A DNA stretch of 39,766 bases from Thalassovita litoralis (GCF_900182725.1 NZ_FXTO01000031.1:1-39766), one strand, 5' to 3'. Shown: positions 20,725-30,033, counted from the first letter of the stretch. Translations and numbers: made by a program. The notes: generated by a model not told the origin, from the sequence alone.

Positions 20725-21870
20725 ATGACACATCTGGACGCTTCCGCCTCACCCTCGTTTCAGCCCGGTTATCTGGGTCCATTCCGATCCCGGCGCTTGC
20801 CGGTTTTACTTTTGCTGCTGGCGCTGGCGCTGGCCCCCGGTGAACTGGGCCTGATCACCCGCGACATGATGCTGGACGCCTATTATCAGGTGGCGGTTTT
20901 CGTCGCGGCCACATTGATGCTGTTTTACGGGGCAGAGCGGCTGTTCAACTTCAACCTTGGCACCGCCCTGAACAAGGCCCGCATGGCACAGGTTCCGCTG
21001 TCCGCCCTATTGGGGGCCACCCCCGGCTGTGGCGGCGCGGTTGTGGTTGTGGCGGCCTATGCTTCGGGTAACGTGGGATTTGGCGCGGTTGTTGCCACGC
21101 TGACCGCAACAATGGGCGACGCGGCATTTCTGCTGATCGCCACCCGCCCGGATGTGGCCGCTGTTGTGCTGCCGCTGTCCTTTGCCGTGGGCATTCTGTC
21201 TGGCTGGATCGTGGACGCGCTGCGGCTGGTCCCGGCCCCGATGCACAGCAGCCATTGCGCTATGCCTGTGCGGATCGGCGCCCCACGCAAGCGCGACTTT
21301 GCCTATTTGACACTGGCCTTGCCCGGCTTCGCCCTTGGGGTTCTGCAATTGGTGAACGCAGATCAGTTCGACAGCCTGCCCGCCTCGCTATTGTCCACGC
21401 TGGGGCTAAGCGGAACCGCGCTGGGGCTGCTGATCTGGGCGTTATCCCCGCTGGAGGCCATGACAAACGACAACGATTCCCCCACAACCCGCATGGCCGA
21501 GGAAACAAATTTCATCGCCATTTGGGTGATCGGCGCATATCTGGCGTATGATTACACCGTCGCCTTTACCGGATTGGATTTGAAAGACGCCTTTTCCACC
21601 GTAGCCCCGCTGTTGCCGCTGATTGGTATTCTGGTAGGGTTCATCCCCGGTTGCGGCCCACAAGTTCTGGTGACAACGCTGTATATCAACGGCGCGCTGC
21701 CCTTTGCGGCGTTGATCGGGAACGCGATTTCAAATGATGGCGATGCGCTGTTCCCCGCTATCGCCCTTAGCCCCCGGACTGCCATGCTGGCGACCGTGGT
21801 TTCCGCCATCCCCGCGCTGGTCTTGGCCTATGGGTTTTACGTCCTTGCCCCTGGCTTTCTGTCACCCTGA
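20725..21870 (+). CDS. Putative 10-TM metal (manganese-type) transporter
   Basis: The 381-residue integral membrane protein has two repeated halves, each with a glycine/cysteine motif: GATPGCGGAVVV in the first and GFIPGCGPQVLVTT in the second, followed by ATMGDAAFLL and NDGDALFPAIAL. This internal duplication is typical of a family described as 10-TM heavy-metal exporters or putative manganese transporters. The conserved Cys, Asp and His (SSHCAMP in the middle) are likely metal ligands. Metal and direction of transport are not certain. Palindromes immediately upstream suggest regulation by a metal-responsive repressor. Confidence 0.75.
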   Translation: MTHLDASASPSFQPGYLGPFRSRRLPVLLLLLALALAPGELGLITRDMMLDAYYQVAVFVAATLMLFYGAERLFNFNLGTALNKARMAQVPLSALLGATPGCGGAVVVVAAYASGNVGFGAVVATLTATMGDAAFLLIATRPDVAAVVLPLSFAVGILSGWIVDALRLVPAPMHSSHCAMPVRIGAPRKRDFAYLTLALPGFALGVLQLVNADQFDSLPASLLSTLGLSGTALGLLIWALSPLEAMTNDNDSPTTRMAEETNFIAIWVIGAYLAYDYTVAFTGLDLKDAFSTVAPLLPLIGILVGFIPGCGPQVLVTTLYINGALPFAALIGNAISNDGDALFPAIALSPRTAMLATVVSAIPALVLAYGFYVLAPGFLSP

Positions 21871-21967
21871 TTATGCTGCACCGCAAAAGTGACCTTGCGG
21901 AAAGGGGCTGGTCAAGTGCATGCTGCTGATGCAAACTGCCCAAGACCTAAGCGATAGACGAACCCAA

Positions 21968-22342
21968 ATGTCCGATCCCCGCCTGACTTTCAAAGAAATG
22001 TGCGCCAAGTTCGACGTAACACCGCGCACCCTGCGTTATTACGAATATATCGAACTGCTTCAGCCCGAACGCGAAGGCCGCTCGCGCTTTTACGGCCCAC
22101 GCGAAATCGCCCGGATGACGCTGATTTTACGGGGACGTAAATGGGGCTATTCGCTGGAAGGCATCCGCCAATGGCTGCTGATCTATGACAAACAGGGGTC
22201 CAAAGCCCAGATGGCCGCATGGGTCGAAAGCGCGAACCGCCAGCTAGAGGAACTGGCAGAACAGCGCCGCCAACTGGACGAAGCGATCGAAGAACTGGCC
22301 AAATCACGCGACGAAGCCGCCGCCGCAGTACGCAGCATGTGA
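21968..22342 (+). CDS. MerR-family regulator (first of two paralogues)
   Basis: The 124-residue protein has an N-terminal MerR winged helix (LTFKEMCAKFDVTPRTLRYYEYIELL, then SRFYGPREIARMTLILRGRKWGYSLEGIRQWL) and a C-terminal coiled coil (ANRQLEELAEQRRQLDEAIEELAK) for dimerisation. No cysteine effector site is present. It is closely similar to the gene at 22594 and probably arose by duplication; both lie just ahead of the acyl-CoA dehydrogenase. Such regulators (LiuR-like) repress branched-chain or fatty acid degradation. The ATG at 21968 begins the conserved part. It has its own terminator. Confidence 0.85.
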   Translation: MSDPRLTFKEMCAKFDVTPRTLRYYEYIELLQPEREGRSRFYGPREIARMTLILRGRKWGYSLEGIRQWLLIYDKQGSKAQMAAWVESANRQLEELAEQRRQLDEAIEELAKSRDEAAAAVRSM

Positions 22343-22386
22343 TTCCCTGCCCCTTTGGGCAAGTGAAAGCTAAACATCCGTTAACG

Positions 22387-22412
22387 GGGCAAGGATTTCC
22401 TTGCCCTTTTTT
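22387..22412 (+). terminator. Rho-independent terminator after the first MerR gene
   Basis: Stem GGGCAAGGA (22387-22395) pairs with TCCTTGCCC (22398-22406) around TT and is followed by six T residues. Confidence 0.9.
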
Positions 22413-22460
22413 CATGGATTCCGGTTGACGCTACGAAAGGAAATTTCGCGGCGCCGCACC

Positions 22461-22524
22461 TGACGTTAAGTGATGTTACGTCAACCACCGAAGTGACGTG
22501 ACGTACCAGTTACGTCAACGTCAA
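22461..22524 (+). promoter_or_regulatory. Cluster of six TGACGT/ACGTCA half-sites (MerR/LiuR-type operator region)
   Basis: Half-sites lie at 22461-22466, 22478-22483, 22494-22499, 22499-22504, 22512-22517 and 22518-22523, in direct and inverted pairs. TTACGTCAACGTCAA (22510-22524) resembles the TTACGT-ACGTAA dyads known for LiuR-type MerR regulators. The cluster lies 70-130 bases before the second MerR gene and the acyl-CoA dehydrogenase. One or both MerR proteins are the likely binders. Confidence 0.65.
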
Positions 22525-22593
22525 TTCCTGTTGTACCCACAATCAAGGCACCGCACTTTCTTGACCATCCGCTCAAGTTTCGGAGGACAAGAG

Positions 22594-23001
22594 ATGTCTG
22601 TGACGAAGGAAACCATGACGATCCGCGAAATGTGTGACGCATTTCAGGTGACTCCGCGCACGTTGCGCTTTTACGAGGCCAAGGAACTGCTGTTCCCGAT
22701 CCGCGACGGCCAGAAACGGCTGTTCACACATCGCGACCGGGGACGCCTGAAGCTGATCCTGCGCGGCAAGCGTTTTGGCTTCAGCCTCGAAGAGATCCGC
22801 CAACTTCTGGATCTCTACAACATGGGGGACGCCCAACTGACGCAGTTGGAACGGACCTTCGAGGTGGCGCAGGACCGTCTGCGCGACATGGAACAGCAAC
22901 GCGATGAGCTGAACGAGGCCATCGAAGAGCTGAAAGAACAGATGGGCTGGGGCGAAAAGATGATCGCCTCGCTGAAAGTGAAGCAGAAGGCCGCCGAATA
23001 A
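22594..23001 (+). CDS. MerR-family regulator (second paralogue), upstream of the fatty acid degradation genes
   Basis: The 135-residue protein starts at the ATG at 22594 after GGAGGA. The HTH reads [26 protein letters not shown], the wing region [34 protein letters not shown], and the C-terminus is a long coiled coil ([23 protein letters not shown]). It is near-identical in layout to the gene at 21968. Only 26 bases separate it from the acyl-CoA dehydrogenase, so the two are probably co-transcribed. It likely autoregulates through the TGACGT cluster and senses an acyl-CoA (inference from LiuR). Confidence 0.87.
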   Translation: MSVTKETMTIREMCDAFQVTPRTLRFYEAKELLFPIRDGQKRLFTHRDRGRLKLILRGKRFGFSLEEIRQLLDLYNMGDAQLTQLERTFEVAQDRLRDMEQQRDELNEAIEELKEQMGWGEKMIASLKVKQKAAE

Positions 23002-23027
23002 CACCGGCGTCAAATGGGAGAGAGACC

Positions 23028-24806
23028 ATGCCGAGCTATACCGCACCGACCAAGGATATGCAGTTCGTCCTGCACGACCTGCTGAAAATCAGCCAGTCCG
23101 ACATTCCGGGCTATTCCGAATTGGAGGCCGATTTCACCGCCGCCATTCTGGAAGAAGCCGGAAAAATCACCTCCGAAGTGCTGGCACCGCTGAACGTGGT
23201 GGGCGATACCGAAGGCTGCGTTCTGGAAAACGGCGTGGTCCGCACCCCGACCGGATTTCAGGAAGCATTTGATCAGGTCCGCGATGGCGGCTGGACCGCA
23301 CTGGACATGCCCGAGGATTTCGGCGGTCAGGGCCTGCCCTATGTGATGGGGACCGCAGTTGGTGAAATGTTCAGCTCGGCCAATCAGGCGTTCACCATGT
23401 ATCAGGGGCTGACCCACGGCGCGGCCTCGGCCATTCTGGCGCATGGGTCCGACGACCAAAAAGCCGCCTATCTGCCGAAAATGGTGTCCTGCGAATGGAC
23501 CGGCACCATGAACCTGACCGAACCGCATTGCGGCACCGATCTGGGCCTGATGCGCACCAAGGCCGTTCCGCAGGACGATGGCAGCTATAAAATCTCGGGT
23601 CAGAAAATCTTTATCTCGGCCGGTGAACATGAAATGTCCTCGAACATCATCCATCTGGTGCTGGCCAAAATCCCCGGCGGTCCCGATGGCATCAAGGGCG
23701 TGTCGCTGTTCATCGTTCCCAAATTCATCCTGAACGACGATGGCACCCCCGGCGCACGCAACGGTGTGTCCTGTGGCAAAATCGAAGAAAAGATGGGCAT
23801 CCACGGCAACTCGACCTGTGTCATGAACTATGACGAGGCCACGGGCTACCTGCTGGGCGAGGCCCACAAAGGTATGCGTGCCATGTTCACCATGATGAAC
23901 GAAGCCCGCCTTGGCGTTGGGATGCAGGGGCTGGCACAGGCCGAAGCTGCCTATCAGAACGCTGTGATCTATGCCAAGGACCGCCTGCAAGGCCGCGCTG
24001 TCACCGGCGTTGAAAACCCCGATGGCCCCGCCGATCCGCTGATCGTTCACCCCGACATCCGCCGCAACCTGATGGATCAGAAATCCTTTATCGAAGGAGC
24101 GCGGGCCTTCATGCTGTGGGGGGCGATGATGATCGACCAATCCCACCGCCAGAACGACAAAGCCGCCGATGGGCTGATCAGCCTGCTGACCCCGGTCATC
24201 AAGGGCTTCCTGACCGATCAGGGCTATGACATGACCGTACAGGCGCAACAGGTTTACGGCGGCCACGGCTATATCGAAGAATGGGGCATGTCCCAGTTCA
24301 CCCGCGACGCCCGCATTGCCATGATCTACGAAGGCGCGAACGGCGTGCAGGCGCTGGATCTGGTGGGCCGCAAACTGGCCGCCGACGGCGGCAAACATGT
24401 CATGGCCTTCTTTGAACTGGTGAAAAACTTCATCAAGGACAATGACGGCAACGAAGCGCTGAAACAGGATTTCCTGAACCCGCTGAAAGCCGCCTCCAAG
24501 GATTTGCAGGCCGCTGGCATGTATTTCATGCAAAACGGCATGAAAAATCCCAACCACGCGCTGTCCGGGTCGTATGATTTCATGCACCTGTTCGGCCATG
24601 TCTGTCTGGGCCTGATGTGGGCGCAAATGGCCAAAGCCGCGACCGAGGCACTGGACGCGGGCGCATCTGATACCAGTTTCTATGAAACCAAGATCGCAAC
24701 GGGCCGCTACTACATGGCCCGCCGCCTGCCCGCCACGGCCATGCACCTGGCCCGCATCAACAGCGGCGCCGATACGGTCATGGCACTGGACGCGGCCAAC
24801 TTCTAA
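23028..24806 (+). CDS. Acyl-CoA dehydrogenase, DmdC/large type (592 residues)
   Basis: FAD enzyme performing the first beta-oxidation step, in the long form with an extra C-terminal domain. Landmarks are [51 protein letters not shown] and [20 protein letters not shown] (catalytic-base region). It resembles Roseobacter DmdC-type enzymes, but its place in a MerR-thiolase-FadB cluster points to fatty acid or related acyl-CoA oxidation. GGGAGAGA precedes the ATG. A paralogue at 11852-13546 has similar landmarks but a shorter C-terminus. Confidence 0.9.
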   Translation: MPSYTAPTKDMQFVLHDLLKISQSDIPGYSELEADFTAAILEEAGKITSEVLAPLNVVGDTEGCVLENGVVRTPTGFQEAFDQVRDGGWTALDMPEDFGGQGLPYVMGTAVGEMFSSANQAFTMYQGLTHGAASAILAHGSDDQKAAYLPKMVSCEWTGTMNLTEPHCGTDLGLMRTKAVPQDDGSYKISGQKIFISAGEHEMSSNIIHLVLAKIPGGPDGIKGVSLFIVPKFILNDDGTPGARNGVSCGKIEEKMGIHGNSTCVMNYDEATGYLLGEAHKGMRAMFTMMNEARLGVGMQGLAQAEAAYQNAVIYAKDRLQGRAVTGVENPDGPADPLIVHPDIRRNLMDQKSFIEGARAFMLWGAMMIDQSHRQNDKAADGLISLLTPVIKGFLTDQGYDMTVQAQQVYGGHGYIEEWGMSQFTRDARIAMIYEGANGVQALDLVGRKLAADGGKHVMAFFELVKNFIKDNDGNEALKQDFLNPLKAASKDLQAAGMYFMQNGMKNPNHALSGSYDFMHLFGHVCLGLMWAQMAKAATEALDAGASDTSFYETKIATGRYYMARRLPATAMHLARINSGADTVMALDAANF

Positions 24807-24851
24807 GCGCAGCCCTGCGCCCCGGATCGGAGGAGACCCGCTCACGGGAAC

Positions 24852-24879
24852 GGCTGGCACGGTGGGGACCGTGCCAGCC
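24852..24879 (+). other. Perfect 12-base stem between dehydrogenase and small gene
   Basis: GGCTGGCACGGT (24852-24863) pairs with ACCGTGCCAGCC (24868-24879) around GGGG. No T-run follows, and the next gene's ribosome site starts 11 bases later. It may be a partial terminator or an RNA-stabilising hairpin that lowers expression of the downstream genes. Confidence 0.65.
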
Positions 24880-24898
24880 AATCACCAAAGGAGGAAAC

Positions 24899-25111
24899 AT
24901 GCCCAAACGCTTTCGCCTGACCCGCCGCTTTAACGCCGCGATGACCGAAGACGGCTATCGCCGCCTGCGCAAATTCGCCCAAGCCGCCGGTCTGGACGAA
25001 GGAGAGGCGCTGTCCTTTCTGTTTGAAAACTTCGACAGCGTGATCAACGAAGACACGTTCAACCACCGCCTGCGCCTGTTCAATTCTGATCTGGACGCCC
25101 GCAAACGTTAG
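24899..25111 (+). CDS. Small conserved hypothetical protein (70 residues)
   Basis: It starts at an ATG after AAGGAGGAAAC. The product begins with a strongly basic stretch (PKRFRLTRRFNAAM) and continues as a helix-rich domain (DGYRRLRKFAQAAGLDEGEALSFLFENFDSVI), reminiscent of ribbon-helix-helix or similar small DNA-binding folds. I know no function. Its place in the fatty acid degradation cluster suggests a regulator or accessory factor (inference). Confidence 0.7.
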   Translation: MPKRFRLTRRFNAAMTEDGYRRLRKFAQAAGLDEGEALSFLFENFDSVINEDTFNHRLRLFNSDLDARKR

Positions 25112-25165
25112 AAAGGAAAAGGGCTGCCCCCTTTAGCCGCGGGAAACACGGATAGGGCGGTGCAG

Positions 25166-25367
25166 TTGAGTATTTTTGGCAAGATGAAAGGCAAGAGGAT
25201 CGCCCCACCCCGGCCATGCGCCTGATGGCACCAGGACCGAAGCGGGGTTTCACCTTGCACGTCCATCGGCTCTCCAGCCTGTAACGCAGCGTTAGATTAC
25301 GCCCATTAACCTTAACGGAACGTTATCAATGGCAGGCCCGGCTTTTCATCTTGCCAAAAATACTCAA
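25166..25367. repeat. 24-base inverted repeats flanking 154 bases
   Basis: Bases 25166-25189 (starting TTGAGTATTTTTGGC) are repeated exactly as reverse complement at 25344-25367. They match the GAGTATTT...AGATGAAAG tail of the intergenic repeat family. Between them are several TTAACG/CGTTA-containing stretches, including the dyad TAACGCAGCGTTA (25281-25293), possibly the promoter of the GST-thiolase genes. No gene is seen in 25112-25410. Confidence 0.75.
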
Positions 25368-25410
25368 ACTCCAACGCAGACCACATGCGCGACATCAGGA
25401 GGAGATGAGC

Positions 25411-26046
25411 ATGACGATGAAACTGTATTGTTTTGGCGAAAGCGGAAACGCCTATAAGGCGGCGCTGCAGCTGCACCTGTCCGGTCTGGATTGGGAACCT
25501 GTCTGGGTGGACTTCTTCGGTGGTGCCTCGCGCAGCCCGGAATACCGCGAAATGAACGTGATGGGCGAAGCCCCGGTTCTGGTCGATGGTGATCTGACGC
25601 TAACGCAATCGGGCGTGATCCAGATGTATATCACCGAAAAGACCGGCAAATTCGGCGGCAATACCCCTGAAGAGGCGCGCGAGGTGATGCGCTGGATGTT
25701 CTGGGACAATCACAAGATGTCCTCGCAGGCGGGGATGACCCGGTTCCTGACGAATTTCCTGCCTGAAAAGCACCGTAACGCCGATGTGAACGCGTTCAAC
25801 CAAGGCCGCCTGAAAGCCGCGCTGCAAACGCTGAACACCGCATTGGAAGGGCGCGACTGGCTGGTGGGCGATGGTCCCACGAATGCCGATTTTTCCTGCT
25901 GCGGGTATCTGTTCTACCCCGAACCCTACGGCTTTGACCGTGCCGAATGGGCCAATATCGACCGCTGGCTGGGCAATATCAGCGCCCTGCCCGGCTGGAA
26001 ACCCCCCTATGATCTGATGCCCGGCTCCCCTGCGGATCGGGCCTAA
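25411..26046 (+). CDS. Glutathione S-transferase family protein
   Basis: The 211-residue protein has a thioredoxin-like N-terminal domain (KLYCFGESGNAYKAALQLHLSGLDWEP, then GEAPVLVDGDLTLTQSGVI, with the cis-Pro and glutathione-binding Gln-Ser) and a helical C-terminal domain (DWLVGDGPTNADFSCCGYLFY). The ATG at 25411 sits eight bases after AGGAGG; an in-frame ATG at 25405 is too close to it. It lies 18 bases before the thiolase gene and probably shares its mRNA. In this context it may detoxify reactive acyl-CoA by-products or act as an isomerase (inference). Confidence 0.87.
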   Translation: MTMKLYCFGESGNAYKAALQLHLSGLDWEPVWVDFFGGASRSPEYREMNVMGEAPVLVDGDLTLTQSGVIQMYITEKTGKFGGNTPEEAREVMRWMFWDNHKMSSQAGMTRFLTNFLPEKHRNADVNAFNQGRLKAALQTLNTALEGRDWLVGDGPTNADFSCCGYLFYPEPYGFDRAEWANIDRWLGNISALPGWKPPYDLMPGSPADRA

Positions 26047-26064
26047 CTAAAGAGGAAGGCAACA

Positions 26065-27276
26065 ATGACCGAAGCCTATATCTATGACGCCGTGCGCACC
26101 CCGCGCGGCAAGGGCCGCCCGGACGGGTCGCTGCACGAGGTAACCTCGGTGCGGATGTCCGCGACCGTTCTGAACGCGCTGAAAGCCCGCAACGGGCTGG
26201 ACGGCCACGCGGTCGAGGACGTGATCTGGGGCAACGTCACGCAGGTGATGGAGCAAGGCGCCTGTCTGGCGCGGACGGCGGTATTGGCTTCGGATCTGGA
26301 TGAAACCATCCCCGGCCTGTCGATCAACCGCTTCTGTGCCTCGGGTATGGAAGCGGTTAATCTGGCCGCCAACCAGATCAAGGGTGGCGCGGGCGAGGCC
26401 TATATCGCTGGTGGCGTCGAAATGATGAGCCGCGTGCCGATGGGCAGCGATGGTGCCGCCGTCGCCGTGGACCCATCTGTGGCAATGGAACGCTATTTCG
26501 TACCACAGGGCATTTCCGCCGACATCATCGCCACAGAATACGGGTTCACCCGTGATCAGGCGGATGCGCTGGCCGTGGAATCGCAAAAACGCGCCAAGGC
26601 CGCGTGGGATGACAACCGTTTCGCCAAATCCATCATTCCGGTGACGGATGTGAACGGATTGACCATTCTGGACCATGACGAATTCATCCGCCCCGGCACC
26701 GACATGCAGACCTTGGGCGCGCTGAAAGCATCGTTCAAGGACATGGGCGAAGTGATGCCCGGTTTCGACAAGGTGGCGATGCTGAAATACCCGCATCTGG
26801 AACGGATCAATCACATTCACCACGCGGGCAATTCGTCCGGGATCGTGGACGGTTCGGCAGGTGTGCTGATCGGGAACGCGGAATTTGGTAAAAAATACGG
26901 GCTGAAACCCCGCGCGCGCATCCGTCAGACCTGCAAGATCGGTACGGAACCCACCATCATGCTGACCGGCCCGGTGCCTGCCACGCAGAAAATTCTGGCT
27001 GACAGCGGCATGTCCATCGGTGACATCGACCTGTTCGAGGTGAACGAAGCCTTTGCCTCGGTCGTGCTGCGGTTCCAGCAGGCGTTTGACGTGGACATGG
27101 ACAAGATCAACGTCAATGGCGGTTCAATAGCGATGGGCCACCCGCTGGGTGCAACCGGCGCGATCATCATCGGCACGCTGTTGGATGAACTGGAACGCCA
27201 GGACAAACAGGTCGGTCTGGCAACCCTGTGCATTGCATCCGGCATGGGTGCAGCCACGATCATCGAACGGGTCTGA
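26065..27276 (+). CDS. Acetyl-CoA C-acyltransferase (thiolase, FadA/FadI-like)
   Basis: The 403-residue thiolase cleaves 3-oxoacyl-CoA with CoA, the last step of beta-oxidation. The catalytic residues are visible: C91 in INRFCASGMEAV, the His in GGSIAMGHPLGATGA and the C-terminal Cys in LCIASGMGAA; NEAFA is present too. With the downstream bifunctional enzyme it forms the FadA/FadB pair, probably an alpha2-beta2 type complex. AAGAGGAAGG lies upstream of the start. Confidence 0.93.
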   Translation: MTEAYIYDAVRTPRGKGRPDGSLHEVTSVRMSATVLNALKARNGLDGHAVEDVIWGNVTQVMEQGACLARTAVLASDLDETIPGLSINRFCASGMEAVNLAANQIKGGAGEAYIAGGVEMMSRVPMGSDGAAVAVDPSVAMERYFVPQGISADIIATEYGFTRDQADALAVESQKRAKAAWDDNRFAKSIIPVTDVNGLTILDHDEFIRPGTDMQTLGALKASFKDMGEVMPGFDKVAMLKYPHLERINHIHHAGNSSGIVDGSAGVLIGNAEFGKKYGLKPRARIRQTCKIGTEPTIMLTGPVPATQKILADSGMSIGDIDLFEVNEAFASVVLRFQQAFDVDMDKINVNGGSIAMGHPLGATGAIIIGTLLDELERQDKQVGLATLCIASGMGAATIIERV

Positions 27277-27278
27277 CC

Positions 27279-27719
27279 ATGCCCCGCGCCGCATTCGCCA
27301 CGCTGAGCAATACGCTGACCGATGCCCTGCTGGGCCGGGATTTCGCCCTGTACCGGACGGCTTTTTGCCTGCCGGTGCGGATCGAACCCCGCAAGGGTCA
27401 GGCGTATACACTGGCGGACGATGCGGCGCTGGAGGCGGATTTCAAACTGTATTGCGATATCCTGAAAACCCACGCCGTCACCGACATTTTCCGAGAGGAA
27501 ATGCAGGTGCTACCGCTAGAGGATGATTGGGTCGAAGTGACCTTCTGCACCCATATCCTGCGCCATGCGCAGCGGGTGGTGGAACCCTTCAATTCGCAAT
27601 TCGTGCTGCGCCCCTGTGACGGGGCATGGCGCATCGCTGAAATCCGCAGCACGCTTGGACATATCAACTGGACGCTTGGGCGGGCAGAGATCGACAAAGG
27701 CCGGTTCATCACCGACTGA
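27279..27719 (+). CDS. SnoaL/NTF2-like protein (146 residues)
   Basis: It starts two bases after the thiolase stop, so translation is likely coupled. The protein has an N-terminal helix pair (LSNTLTDALLGRDFALYRTAF), a central strand series and C-terminal EVTFCTHILRHAQRVVEPFNSQFVLRP, then GAWRIAEIRSTL, the curved-sheet pattern of NTF2/SnoaL-like folds. No enzyme activity can be assigned. Its place inside the fad cluster suggests a binding or hydratase-like accessory role (inference). Confidence 0.65.
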   Translation: MPRAAFATLSNTLTDALLGRDFALYRTAFCLPVRIEPRKGQAYTLADDAALEADFKLYCDILKTHAVTDIFREEMQVLPLEDDWVEVTFCTHILRHAQRVVEPFNSQFVLRPCDGAWRIAEIRSTLGHINWTLGRAEIDKGRFITD

Positions 27720-27766
27720 TCCGCCGCCCCACCGAACACCGAATTGCCTGACGGAGGCAGAAACAA

Positions 27767-29968
27767 ATGACCGATTTCACCATGACCAAAGACGCCGAAG
27801 GCGTCGCAACTATCACCTGGGATTGCCCCGGCAAATCCATGAACGTCATGAGCGGCGAAGCTCTGATCGTTCTAAGTGACCTGATCGACGACGCATTGGC
27901 CGACGAGGCCGTAAAAGGCATCGTCATCACCAGCGCCAAAAAGGACTTTGCCGGTGGCATGGACCTGAACGTGCTGGCCAAGATGAAGGAAGACGCAGGC
28001 GACGAACCCGCACGCGGCCTGTTCGAGGGCATCATGCAGATGCACGCCCTACTGCGCAAAATCGAACTGGCCGGGATGGATTTCAAAACCAAGAAAGGTG
28101 GCAAACCCATCGCCGCCGCCCTGCCCGGCACCGCCGTTGGCATCGGGTTGGAACTGCCGCTGGCAACGCACCGCATCTTTGCCGCTGACAACGCAAAGGC
28201 CAAGATCGGCCTGCCGGAAATCATGGTTGGCATTTTCCCCGGCGCGGGCGGCACCACCCGTCTGGTGCGCAAGATGGGCGCGATGGCGGCCAGCCCCTTC
28301 CTGTTGCAGGGCCAGTTGGTGAACCCGAAAAAAGCCAAGGGCGCGGGCATCATCGACGAAGTGGTAGAAGACCCGATTGCCGCCGCGCGGGACTGGGTGC
28401 TGAACGCCAAAGACGCCGATCTGGTGAAACCGTGGGACGCCAAGGGTTATAAAATGCCGGGCGGCGCACCCTATCATCCAATGGGGTTCCAGACCTTTGT
28501 GGGTGCCTCGGCGATGGTGAACGCCAACACCAACGGCGCCTTCCCCGCGCCCAAGGCCCTGCTGAGCGCGGTTTACGAAGGCGCGATGATGCCGTTTGAC
28601 ACCGCCCTGAAAATCGAAGCCCGCTGGTTCACCCATATCCTTATGAACCCGTCCTCGGCTGCGATGATCCGGTCTCTGTTCCTGAACAAGGAGGCGCTGG
28701 AAAAAGGCGCAGTGCGGCCCAAGAACATTCCCGACCAATCCGTGAAAAAGGTTGGCGTTCTGGGGGCTGGCATGATGGGCGCGGGCATCGCGCTGGTGTC
28801 GGCTCAGGCGGGGATGCAGGTCGTGCTGATCGACCGGGATCAGGAAGCCGCAGATCGGGGCAAATCCTACTCGGCCAGCTTCATGGACAAGGGGATCAAA
28901 CGCGGTAAAGCAACCCCCGAAAAGAAAGAGGCGCTGCTGAATCTGATCACCGCGACCCCCGATCTGGACCAACTGGCAGGCTGCGATCTGATCATCGAAG
29001 CCGTGTTCGAAGATCCGGGCGTCAAAGCCGAGATGACCAAGAAGGTCGAGGCGATCATCCCCGAAGATTGCATCTTTGCCTCCAACACCTCGACCCTGCC
29101 GATCACCGGGCTAGCACAGGCATCCGTGCGTCCCGAACAATTCATCGGTATCCACTTCTTCAGCCCGGTTGAAAAAATGCTGCTGGTGGAAATTATCAAA
29201 GGCCAGAAAACCGGCGACCGGGCCGTGGCCAAGGCACTGGATTACGTCCGCCAGATCCGCAAAACGCCCATCGTGGTCAATGATGCGCGGTTCTTCTACT
29301 GCAACCGCTGCATCATCCCCTACATGAACGAAGCCATGCGCATTGTGACCGAAGGCACCCCAGCGGCAATGGTGGATCACGCCGCGCAGCAGCTTGGCTT
29401 CCCGGTGGGTCCGATCCAGTTGACCGATGAAACCTCGATCGACTTGGGTGCGAAAATCGCCCGTGCGACCAAGGCGGCGATGGGCGATGCCTATCCCGAC
29501 AGCCCGTCGGACGATCTGATTTTCTGGATGGAAGAGCTGGGCCGTCTGGGCCGGAAATCCAAGGCCGGGTTCTTTGACTATGACGAGAACGGCAAGCGGC
29601 TGGGCTATTGGCAGGGGATCACTGAAAAATTCCCGGCCGCAGCCGAATTGCCCGCGCTTCAGGATGTGAAAGACCGCCTGATGTTCGCGCAAGTTCTGGA
29701 AGCCGTCCGCGCATTGGAAGAAGGCGTGGTCGAGGACATCCGCGAAGGCGACGTAGGTGCCATTCTGGCATGGGGCTTCGCGCCTTGGACCGGCGGCCCC
29801 TATAGCTGGCTGGACATGCTGGGGGCTGAATACGCCGCCGAACGCTGTGACGAACTGGAAGCCGCCTATGGCGAGCGGTTCAAATGCCCCGAGCTGCTGC
29901 GCGATATGGCAGCAAAGGGCCAAAGCTTCTATGGCCGGTTCAACCCGGACGCCAAAACCGCAGCGTAA
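27767..29968 (+). CDS. Bifunctional enoyl-CoA hydratase/3-hydroxyacyl-CoA dehydrogenase (FadB/FadJ-like)
   Basis: The 733-residue protein does the second and third beta-oxidation steps. The N-terminal crotonase domain (about 1-190) has the oxyanion-hole region SAKKDFAGGMDL and ELPLATHRIFA with the acidic LPEIMVGIFPGAGGT. The NAD-binding domain begins at VKKVGVLGAGMMGAGIALVSAQAG (about 324-347). The dehydrogenase has FASNTSTLPIT, GIHFFSPVEKMLLVEI and two C-terminal helical domains. ACGGAGGC precedes the ATG. It ends the cluster, with a strong terminator after it. Confidence 0.95.
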   Translation: MTDFTMTKDAEGVATITWDCPGKSMNVMSGEALIVLSDLIDDALADEAVKGIVITSAKKDFAGGMDLNVLAKMKEDAGDEPARGLFEGIMQMHALLRKIELAGMDFKTKKGGKPIAAALPGTAVGIGLELPLATHRIFAADNAKAKIGLPEIMVGIFPGAGGTTRLVRKMGAMAASPFLLQGQLVNPKKAKGAGIIDEVVEDPIAAARDWVLNAKDADLVKPWDAKGYKMPGGAPYHPMGFQTFVGASAMVNANTNGAFPAPKALLSAVYEGAMMPFDTALKIEARWFTHILMNPSSAAMIRSLFLNKEALEKGAVRPKNIPDQSVKKVGVLGAGMMGAGIALVSAQAGMQVVLIDRDQEAADRGKSYSASFMDKGIKRGKATPEKKEALLNLITATPDLDQLAGCDLIIEAVFEDPGVKAEMTKKVEAIIPEDCIFASNTSTLPITGLAQASVRPEQFIGIHFFSPVEKMLLVEIIKGQKTGDRAVAKALDYVRQIRKTPIVVNDARFFYCNRCIIPYMNEAMRIVTEGTPAAMVDHAAQQLGFPVGPIQLTDETSIDLGAKIARATKAAMGDAYPDSPSDDLIFWMEELGRLGRKSKAGFFDYDENGKRLGYWQGITEKFPAAAELPALQDVKDRLMFAQVLEAVRALEEGVVEDIREGDVGAILAWGFAPWTGGPYSWLDMLGAEYAAERCDELEAAYGERFKCPELLRDMAAKGQSFYGRFNPDAKTAA

Positions 29969-29989
29969 GCCTATTGGTCAATGTAATAA

Positions 29990-30017
29990 GCGCGTCCCCA
30001 CCGGGGGCGCGTTTTTT
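29990..30017 (+). terminator. Rho-independent terminator of the fad cluster
   Basis: Stem CGCGTCCCC (29991-29999) pairs with GGGGGCGCG (30003-30011, one G-T pair), followed by six T. Confidence 0.92.
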
Positions 30018-30033
30018 CATGGCCAGCGCAGAT

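Noticed and set aside
23010-24881. 623-codon open frame on the minus strand opposite the second acyl-CoA dehydrogenase
   Set aside because: Composition is rich in His, Gly and Gln as typical for antisense frames, and the plus-strand enzyme is unambiguous.
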